Origin: Lachnoclostridium sp. UBA5890
GTDB taxonomy: Bacteria; Bacillota; Clostridia; Lachnospirales; Lachnospiraceae
DNA: 19,592 bases
Assembly: GCA_002431395.1 (NCBI GenBank)
Contig: DJEU01000041.1
Span: 1-19,592 of the forward strand
Direction: 5' to 3'
Shown: positions 13,564 to 19,592 of the stretch, in pieces
How positions within the stretch are numbered: position 1 is the first letter of the stretch
Layout of the letters: every line of letters starts with the position of its first letter
Translations under genes and position numbers: made by a program
Notes under the pieces: model-generated
Database searches by the model: none
Seen by the model: the letters and a program-made list of their open reading frames with translations, nothing else
What the model was told of the DNA's origin: nothing

Positions 13564-14325
13564 GTGCTGACAGAAGAGCGTTTGCAAGGGATTTGGCGGA
13601 TTGTGACGGAAAAAGGAAGCGCATCGATCCAGGAACTGATGGATGCACTGAATATTTCAGAATCCACCGTTCGGCGAGATCTTGCCGTATTGGATGAACA
13701 GGGTCGGATCCAGAAAGTCCGCGGCGGGGCGATGGTTGTCGGAGATGCTTACAGCACGAAGGAAGACAGCGTGACCCAGAAAAAGGATAAAAATCTTGCA
13801 GAAAAGAGAGAAATTGCAAAATATGCAGCTTCGTTGATCAAAGAAGATGATTTTGTCTATCTGGATGCGGGAACGACGACGGAATTGATGATTGATTATC
13901 TGACGACGAAGCAAACCGTATTTGTAACCAATGCGGTGGCACATGCAAGAAAACTTTCCCAGGCAGGATATACGACATTTATTCTTGGTGGCGAACTGAA
14001 AGCGACGACGGAAGCGATCGTCGGACCGGAAGCGGTAGAAAGTCTTCGCAAATATAATTTTACAAAAGGCTTTTGGGGAGCGAACGGAGTTCACCGGAAA
14101 AATGGATTTACAACTCCGGACCTGAAAGAAGCAAAGGTAAAGAAGACGGCGATGGAACATTGTGCCAAACGATATATTTTGAGTGATGCGAGTAAATTTT
14201 CTCAGATCTCATGTGTAAAATTTGCAGATTTTGCAAATGCTTGTATCATAACCACAAAAGTAAGTGATCCGGTATTTGCAGAATGCGATAATATCATAGA
14301 AGTGCAGGGAGGTGAAGCAAAATGA
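13564..14325 (+). CDS. fruR: DeoR-family regulator of fructose use
   Basis: A 253-residue DeoR/GlpR-type regulator. Residues 1-55 hold the winged helix: MLTEERLQGIW opens it, LNISESTVRRDL (29-40) is the recognition region. The remaining residues form the sugar-phosphate sensor, with LDAGTTTELMIDYL, TNAVAHA, GGELKATTEAIVGP and DASKF. Three GTG codons (13555, 13558, 13564) are in frame; AAAGGAG at 13549-13555 is well spaced only for 13564, which also gives the canonical MLTEER start. By family, fructose-1-phosphate would be the inducer. It leads the operon and probably represses its own promoter through the 10-bp repeats. Its TGA overlaps the fruK ATG by 4 bases, so the two are translationally coupled. 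Confidence 0.9.
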   Translation: MLTEERLQGIWRIVTEKGSASIQELMDALNISESTVRRDLAVLDEQGRIQKVRGGAMVVGDAYSTKEDSVTQKKDKNLAEKREIAKYAASLIKEDDFVYLDAGTTTELMIDYLTTKQTVFVTNAVAHARKLSQAGYTTFILGGELKATTEAIVGPEAVESLRKYNFTKGFWGANGVHRKNGFTTPDLKEAKVKKTAMEHCAKRYILSDASKFSQISCVKFADFANACIITTKVSDPVFAECDNIIEVQGGEAK

Positions 14326-15236
14326 TCTATACCGTTACCTTAAATCCATCTTTGGATTACATCATTGATGTCAAACATTTTGAACCCGGGATGGTGAACC
14401 GGACAACGGCAGAAAAGATTTTTGCCGGAGGAAAAGGAATCAACGTATCCATGGTGCTTAAAAATCTTGGATTTGACAGCACAGCACTTGGATTTCTGGC
14501 TGGGTTTACCGGCAAAGAGATTGAACGACAACTGGAAGAAAAAGGAATTTCCACCGACTTTATCTGCTTGGAGGACGGGATTTCCCGAATCAATATGAAG
14601 ATCCGTTCCGAAGTGGAAAGCGAGATCAATGGCTTAGGACCAGAGATTTCATCGGAAGCGATCAAAAAAATATTTGACCGATTGGATGAGCTGCAGGAAG
14701 GCGATATTTTGGTTCTTGCGGGAAGCATTCCGGCGAGTATGCCGGAGTCGATGTACCGCGATATCATGAAAAGACTGGCTGACCGGAAATTGAAAATTGC
14801 CGTCGATGCGACGAAAAGTCTGCTGCTCAATGTACTGCCGTTTCATCCATTTGTCATTAAACCAAACAACCACGAGTTGGGAGAATTGTTTAATGTCAAA
14901 ATCAAGAACAAGGACCAGGCAGTAGAATATGCAAAGAAACTGCAGGAGATGGGTGCGCAGAATGTCATTGTTTCGATGGCAGGGGAAGGCGCCGTATTTG
15001 TAGGAGATGACGGAAGCGTATTCCAGAGCGAGGCCCCAAAAGGAACCGTGGTAAATTCCGTGGGTGCGGGAGATTCCATGGTGGCAGGATTTTTAGCCGG
15101 GTATCTCGGAGAAGGAGATTACAAAGAGGCATTTAAACTGGGCGTTTGTACCGGAAGTGCCAGTGCATTTTCCGAGCAGCTGGCGACGAGAGAACAGGTA
15201 GAGGCGATTCGAAAGACACATCATTTCGAATTTTAA
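14322..15236 (+). CDS. fruK: 1-phosphofructokinase
   Basis: A 304-residue PfkB-family kinase. The N-terminal YTVTLNPSLDYIIDV, the glycine-rich substrate loop FAGGKGINVSMVLKNLG and the C-terminal VNSVGAGDSMVAGFLAGY with catalytic base D251 identify the fructose-1-phosphate/tagatose-6-phosphate branch. It phosphorylates fructose-1-phosphate with ATP to fructose-1,6-bisphosphate in the cytoplasm, linking uptake to glycolysis. Position between fruR and fruA makes 1-phosphofructokinase, rather than tagatose-6-phosphate kinase, by far the most likely. Length is normal. Confidence 0.94.
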   Translation: MIYTVTLNPSLDYIIDVKHFEPGMVNRTTAEKIFAGGKGINVSMVLKNLGFDSTALGFLAGFTGKEIERQLEEKGISTDFICLEDGISRINMKIRSEVESEINGLGPEISSEAIKKIFDRLDELQEGDILVLAGSIPASMPESMYRDIMKRLADRKLKIAVDATKSLLLNVLPFHPFVIKPNNHELGELFNVKIKNKDQAVEYAKKLQEMGAQNVIVSMAGEGAVFVGDDGSVFQSEAPKGTVVNSVGAGDSMVAGFLAGYLGEGDYKEAFKLGVCTGSASAFSEQLATREQVEAIRKTHHFEF

Positions 15237-15272
15237 TACACGGGAATGTAGCGAAGAAAGGAGCAAAACGAT

Positions 15273-17327
15273 ATGAAGATTATTGATTTATTGGATGACA
15301 AAAGCATTCGTTTGAACGCAGAAGTCCATAGCAAAAAAGAAGCATTGGACACACTGGTTGATCTGATGGATGCAAGTGGAAAACTGAACGATATCGACAC
15401 TTATCGCAAAGGGGTTTACGCAAGAGAAGAAGAGGGTTCGACCGGAATCGGAGAAGGAATTGCCATTCCTCATTGTAAATCCGCGGCGGTAAATCAGGCA
15501 GGTCTGGCGGCAATGGTTGCTCCAAAAGGAGTGGAGTTTGATTCACTGGATGGTGAACCGGCGAATCTGTTTTTCCTGATTGCGGCACCGGATACCGCGG
15601 ACAATGTACATTTGGATGTGCTCAGCCATTTGTCCGTATTATTGATGGATTCGGATTTTACCGGAAAGCTGCGGAAAGCAGAGACGGTAGAAGAATTTAA
15701 GAAAGTCATTGAAATGGCGGAAAATGAGCCGGAGGAAGAAAAGGAGCAGACGGAAGTCGATGCCAATGTGCCATATGTATTGGCGGTGACCGGATGCCCA
15801 ACCGGAATCGCACACACGTACATGGCGGCAGAAGCGCTGGAGCGCAAAGCAGAAGAACTTGGCTACCAGATCAAGGTAGAGACAAGAGGGTCAAGCGGAG
15901 CAAAAAATGTACTTACGGCAGAAGAAATCGCGAAAGCAGACGGAATTATTGTGGCAGCGGACACCAAAGTGCCGATGGAACGTTTTGACGGAAAACCGGT
16001 CATTATTACGAAAGTAGCGGATGGCATCAATAAACCGGAAGAATTGATCCGAAAGATCGTGGACAAGCAGGCACCGGTTTATGAAAGCGAGGAAGCACAG
16101 GAAACGGTTTCGGAAAACACGGAAAAGAAAGGAATCGGACATGCGGCGTACCAGCATCTGATGAGTGGAGTTTCCCACATGTTGCCATTTGTTATCGGTG
16201 GTGGTATCATGATGGCAATCGCCTTTTTGATCGATACTTTATGCGGCTATGGTTCGACGGGCGGAGCGGATTTTGGAAGTTGCACCCCGCTTTCCGCGTT
16301 GTTTAAATACATCGGCGGACTTGCCATGGGACTGATGGTGCCGGTTCTTTCCGGATATATCGCCTATTCGATCGCGGACCGGCCGGGGCTTGCGGTAGGA
16401 TTTACCGGCGGACTTCTGGCGGCAAATGGAAATGCGATACTGGGAAGTTATGTATTTGCCGATAAGGTTGGCAATCTGGGAGGATTTTCCAAATTTGTTG
16501 CACAGTTTGCTTTTGTCGGCGAAAACGGTGGAAATACGGTATCCGGTTTCCTTGGAGGTATCGTAGCCGGATTTTTAGCCGGATTTATCGTACTTGGCTT
16601 GAAGAAATTGTGTGAAAAATTACCGGATTCTCTGGATGGAATCAAACCGACACTCATTTATCCACTCGTTGGTATTTTTATCATCGGCGTGTTGATGTGT
16701 ATGATCTTTAACCCATTGATCGGATTGATCAATACGGGACTCAGCAACATGTTAAAGGGCATTTCGGATGCCGGAATGATCACGGTTCTCGGACTTATTC
16801 TCGGAGCGATGATGGCGATTGATATGGGAGGCCCGATCAACAAAGCGGCGTATGTATTTGGTTCCGGTATGCTGGCAACCGCTTCCCAGATGATGGCACA
16901 GGGAGCGCAGGCAAGTGATCCGGCGGTGCAGGCATGCTACATCGCAATGGCGGCAATCATGGTTGGTGGAATGGTTCCACCGGTAGGAATTGCGGTTGCC
17001 TGTAAATTATTTCCAAAGAAATTTACGCAGGCGGAGCGTGGTTCAGCCGTTTCCAATATCGTAATGGGATGTTCGTTCATTACCGAAGGTGCAATCCCAT
17101 TTGCCGCATCGGATCCATTGCACGTAATCCCATGTACGATGGCAGGTGCAGGCGTTGCCGGATTTTTATCGGCCTTGTTTAAATGTACCTTGATGGCACC
17201 ACATGGCGGAATTTTTGTATTTGCCACGGTAGGACAGCCGCTGCTTTACATCGTTGCCTGGCTGGCAGGTTCGGCAGTGACGGCAGTAATGTTAGGATTG
17301 ATCAAGAAAGATGCAGTAACTCAATAA
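15273..17327 (+). CDS. fruA: Fructose PTS permease, EIIABC fused
   Basis: A 684-residue protein with three domains in order. EIIA occupies residues 1-150 with the phosphorylated H67 in GIAIPHCKS. An acidic linker leads to EIIB at about 168-270, with phosphocysteine C175 in VTGCPTGIAHTYMAAEAL. EIIC fills about 290-680 with some eight to ten hydrophobic segments and the fructose-type motif DMGGPINKAAYVFG. The protein imports fructose and releases it inside as fructose-1-phosphate, the fruK substrate. A GAAAGGAGC site precedes the ATG, 36 bases after fruK. Domain order A-B-C is that of Firmicute FruA. No internal HPr-like domain is present; HPr is the next gene. Confidence 0.94.
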   Translation: MKIIDLLDDKSIRLNAEVHSKKEALDTLVDLMDASGKLNDIDTYRKGVYAREEEGSTGIGEGIAIPHCKSAAVNQAGLAAMVAPKGVEFDSLDGEPANLFFLIAAPDTADNVHLDVLSHLSVLLMDSDFTGKLRKAETVEEFKKVIEMAENEPEEEKEQTEVDANVPYVLAVTGCPTGIAHTYMAAEALERKAEELGYQIKVETRGSSGAKNVLTAEEIAKADGIIVAADTKVPMERFDGKPVIITKVADGINKPEELIRKIVDKQAPVYESEEAQETVSENTEKKGIGHAAYQHLMSGVSHMLPFVIGGGIMMAIAFLIDTLCGYGSTGGADFGSCTPLSALFKYIGGLAMGLMVPVLSGYIAYSIADRPGLAVGFTGGLLAANGNAILGSYVFADKVGNLGGFSKFVAQFAFVGENGGNTVSGFLGGIVAGFLAGFIVLGLKKLCEKLPDSLDGIKPTLIYPLVGIFIIGVLMCMIFNPLIGLINTGLSNMLKGISDAGMITVLGLILGAMMAIDMGGPINKAAYVFGSGMLATASQMMAQGAQASDPAVQACYIAMAAIMVGGMVPPVGIAVACKLFPKKFTQAERGSAVSNIVMGCSFITEGAIPFAASDPLHVIPCTMAGAGVAGFLSALFKCTLMAPHGGIFVFATVGQPLLYIVAWLAGSAVTAVMLGLIKKDAVTQ

Positions 17328-17364
17328 TTGTTACTAAAAAATAAAAATTAAGGAGGACACTATC

Positions 17365-17622
17365 ATGAGAGAATTTCATTATGTAATCAAAGACGCACAG
17401 GGGATCCACGCAAGACCGGCAGGTTTGTTTGTGAAAGAGGCAGCAGCGTGTGAATGCAAAGTGACAATCGCAAAAGACGGCAGAGAGGTAGATGCAAAAC
17501 GAATCCTCGGTGTTATGGGACTTGGTGTAAAACAGGGACAGGAAATCGTATTGAAGACAGAGGGAGCAGATGAAGATGCCGCAATGGACAAATTGAGTGC
17601 ATTTTTGGAGGCAAATCTGTAA
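17365..17622 (+). CDS. ptsH: HPr-like phosphocarrier lacking the regulatory serine
   Basis: An 85-residue HPr with the active site GIHARPAG, H15 being phosphorylated by EI and passing the phosphate to EIIA. The second site of Firmicute HPr, Ser46 in a KSIMGVMSLG-type segment, is altered: here residues 45-54 read KRILGVMGLG, giving R46 (codon CGA at 17500-17502) and G52. It therefore cannot be phosphorylated by HPr kinase at the usual site and should not serve as CcpA co-repressor in the usual way. It lies between fruA and the EI gene, with AAGGAGG upstream, suggesting an HPr dedicated to fructose uptake. A second, Ser46-bearing HPr elsewhere in the genome is expected. Confidence 0.92.
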   Translation: MREFHYVIKDAQGIHARPAGLFVKEAAACECKVTIAKDGREVDAKRILGVMGLGVKQGQEIVLKTEGADEDAAMDKLSAFLEANL

Positions 17623-17640
17623 AAACCGGGAGGTGTCAGC

Positions 17641-19254
17641 ATGAACGTATGGGAAGGTAAAAGCGTTTTTGGTGGAATTGCAATCGGTCCTGTCGCTCTT
17701 TTTGAAAAAGAGGAAGACCAGGTAAAACGCTATTCGATCGAAGATGTGGAAAAGGAAAAGAAACGTTTTGAAGACGCAAAAGAGAAAGCCAAAGAAGAGC
17801 TTGCGGGTCTTTATGAAAAGGCCTTAAAAGAAGTGGGCGAATCGGGTGCTATGATCTTTGATGTACATCAGATGATGTTAGATGATCTTGATTATGTGGA
17901 GTCAATCTTAAATATGATCGACACCCAGAAGATTAATGCAGAGTTTGCAGTAGCGACGACAGGTGACAATTTTTCCCAGATGTTTGCTGCAATGGATGAC
18001 GATTATATGAAAGAACGTGCCGCCGATGTACGGGATATTTCCAATCGTGTGATCCGTATCCTGCAGGGAAAAGAGCTGGGAGGGATTACTGGAAATCAGC
18101 CGGTTATCCTGCTTGCCGAAGATCTCGCTCCAAGTGAGACGGTACAACTTGATAAAAGTCTGGTTTTGTCCTTTGTGACAAAACTGGGCTCGACCAATTC
18201 ACATACAGCGATCTTAGCGCGGACGATGAATATTCCGGCGCTGATCGGAGTACATTATCCGGCAGATATCTCCGGAAAAATGGCGATTGTCGATGGCTTT
18301 GAAGGAAAACTTATCGTGGAACCGGATGCCGAGACGCTGGCTCATTATGAGGCACTGCAGGCAGAGGAGAAGAAAAAACAGCAGCTCCTTCTGGAATTAA
18401 AAGGAAAAGAGACGGTCACAAAGGATGGCCGAAACATACATCTGTACGCCAATATTGGCGGAGTTGCTGATGTTGCCGATGTGTTATCAAATGATGCCGC
18501 CGGAATCGGATTGTTCCGAAGTGAATTTTTGTATCTGGAAAAAGATACGTACCCAACGGAAGAGGAACAATTCAAAGCCTATAAGACAGTCGTGGAAATG
18601 ATGGCAGGAAAGAAGGTAATCATCCGTACTCTTGATATCGGAGCAGATAAACAGGTAGATTACTTTGAACTTGGCAAAGAAGAAAATCCGGCGATGGGCT
18701 ACCGCGCGATCCGCATCTGTCTGGAACGGCCGGAAATTTTCAAAACTCAGCTGCGTGCTATTTACCGGGCAAGCCATTATGGAACGATTGCTATTATGTT
18801 CCCAATGATCATCTCGGTTTCCGAAGTGAAAAAGATCAAGGAAATTGTAAATGAAGTAAAAGCGGAATTGGATGCCCATGGGATTCCATACGGCGAGGTG
18901 GAACTTGGCATCATGATCGAGACGCCGGCGGCGGTAATGATCAGCGACCTTCTTGCGAAAGAAGTGGATTTCTTCAGTATAGGAACAAACGATCTCACGC
19001 AGTACACGCTGGCAATCGACCGCCAGAATCCAAGACTGGATAATTTTTACAATTCTCATCACGAAGCCATCCTGCGCATGATTCAGATGGTGATCGACAA
19101 TGGCCACAAGGAAGGCTGCTGGGTCGGCATCTGTGGCGAACTTGGCGCAGACACGACACTCACTAAAACGTTTGTGGACATGGGAATTGATGAATTGTCC
19201 GTGACACCATCGATGGTCTTGAAGGTAAGAGAAGCAGTGAGGGAGATCGGTTAG
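17641..19254 (+). CDS. ptsI: PTS enzyme I (phosphoenolpyruvate-protein phosphotransferase)
   Basis: A 537-residue enzyme I. The phosphohistidine H188 lies in LGSTNSHTAILAR; the PEP-binding barrel shows GIGLFRSEFLYL, ELGIMIETPAAVMISDLLAKE, FFSIGTNDLTQYTLAIDR and active-site C498 in GICGELGAD. The N-terminal 140 residues hold the helical HPr-binding subdomain with coiled-coil-like KEKKRFEDAKEKAKEEL. It takes phosphate from PEP to HPr. It is about 30-35 residues shorter at the C-terminus than the E. coli or B. subtilis enzyme, stopping after KVREAVREIG; I recall clostridial enzymes of about 540 residues, so this is probably normal. An 18-base gap with GGGAGGTG joins it to ptsH. Last gene of the operon. 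Confidence 0.94.
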   Translation: MNVWEGKSVFGGIAIGPVALFEKEEDQVKRYSIEDVEKEKKRFEDAKEKAKEELAGLYEKALKEVGESGAMIFDVHQMMLDDLDYVESILNMIDTQKINAEFAVATTGDNFSQMFAAMDDDYMKERAADVRDISNRVIRILQGKELGGITGNQPVILLAEDLAPSETVQLDKSLVLSFVTKLGSTNSHTAILARTMNIPALIGVHYPADISGKMAIVDGFEGKLIVEPDAETLAHYEALQAEEKKKQQLLLELKGKETVTKDGRNIHLYANIGGVADVADVLSNDAAGIGLFRSEFLYLEKDTYPTEEEQFKAYKTVVEMMAGKKVIIRTLDIGADKQVDYFELGKEENPAMGYRAIRICLERPEIFKTQLRAIYRASHYGTIAIMFPMIISVSEVKKIKEIVNEVKAELDAHGIPYGEVELGIMIETPAAVMISDLLAKEVDFFSIGTNDLTQYTLAIDRQNPRLDNFYNSHHEAILRMIQMVIDNGHKEGCWVGICGELGADTTLTKTFVDMGIDELSVTPSMVLKVREAVREIG

Positions 19255-19370
19255 ATCGGCCAGCATCTTCCTTGGCGGGGACGAATTTCTGCAAAGGAGA
19301 ATGCGTGGTTTTCTATCGAAGAAGGAAAGCAGACACTTCATGCAGAAAACTTGATAAGGTGATAAAGGAA

Positions 19371-19403
19371 AAAGCATCGATTGCTGTGCAATCGGGCTTT
19401 TTC
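19371..19403 (+). terminator. Terminator of the fructose operon
   Basis: The arms GC-AT-CGATTG (19374-19383) and CAATCG-G-GC (19389-19397) pair with a small internal loop around CTGTG. The stem is extended by AAA/TTT and followed by TTTTTCTTCTTT. It lies about 120 bases after the ptsI stop. Confidence 0.8.
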
Positions 19404-19592
19404 TTCTTTCTAACCTTATCTTCAGACAGTTCTGCACTCCGTGTCTCCTTCTTCTTCAAGAAAATCGGGCATTCTCAACTCCGCAGAAATAGTCCCGCCA
19501 GAAAAGATGCTAACCGATTTGTAGTGGCGACGGGGCACCGCTGAAAAGAGGAAAAAGGAGAAAAAGCGAGGTGCCCGTCTGCCGCATCCAAG
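19404..19592. other. Gene-free end of window with an inverted repeat
   Basis: No convincing gene is visible here. GACGGGGCACC (19529-19539) and GGTGCCCGTC (19570-19579) are inverted copies differing by one G, separated by 30 bases of purine-rich DNA. The window ends 13 bases later, so what this belongs to cannot be judged. Confidence 0.4.

Noticed and set aside
18487..19437. 316-codon open frame antisense to ptsI
   Set aside because: It is the complement of a strongly conserved gene, has a composition-driven His/Phe/Arg-rich product and no family features.
19272..19544. 90-codon frame after ptsI
   Set aside because: It runs through the operon terminator and gives a low-complexity product (FFFFL, SFFFKK) with no family resemblance and no convincing ribosome site.

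Overview
The window looks like chromosome from a gut Firmicute, most likely a Lachnospiraceae-type clostridium. This is inferred from gene content only: a TagF-like polyglycerophosphate/teichoic-acid transferase, a bile-salt-hydrolase-family enzyme, a Firmicute-style fructose PTS operon, AGGAGG ribosome binding sites and sigma-A-like promoters. No rRNA, tRNA, CRISPR array or intact insertion sequence was seen.

Left part (1-5000, + strand): an A+T-rich accessory stretch. It holds a class II Fic AMP-transferase, a stand-alone LUD-domain protein of higher G+C, two different ATPases of the AAA/DUF4143 type with C-terminal nuclease-like domains, and the 5' stub of a DUF1848 gene. The second ATPase is preceded by four tandem 23-bp repeats that run into its -35 box, and both ATPase genes share a near-identical promoter frame.

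Middle (5014-10482, - strand): a tight five-gene operon, read from right to left. It encodes a two-domain CDP-glycerol glycerophosphotransferase with a GNGPSL-type C-terminal domain, a CMP-Kdo synthetase (KdsB), a DRE-TIM/HMGL-like aldolase with its own C-terminal domain, a KdsC-like HAD phosphatase and a guanine-deaminase-like enzyme. No KdsA is present. The set looks like a pathway making a CMP-activated 3-deoxy-ulosonic acid in a Gram-positive cell, with the aldolase in the place of the PEP-dependent synthase. It is the best candidate here for an undescribed system.

A compact divergent promoter region (10540-10603) separates that operon from a + strand group: a GtrB-like glycosyltransferase, a DNA-deoxyinosine/uracil glycosylase family protein and a bile salt hydrolase family protein, ending in a clear terminator (13107-13130).

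The 470-bp gap 13085-13554 is rich in structure. Directly after the terminator come six units of exactly 52 bp (13131-13442), followed by a 10-bp-phased repeat merging with a consensus promoter. That promoter drives fruR-fruK-fruA-ptsH-ptsI (13564-19254), a self-contained fructose phosphotransferase system with its own EI and an HPr that has His15 but Arg in place of the regulatory Ser46. A terminator at 19371-19403 closes the operon, and the last bases hold only a long inverted repeat.
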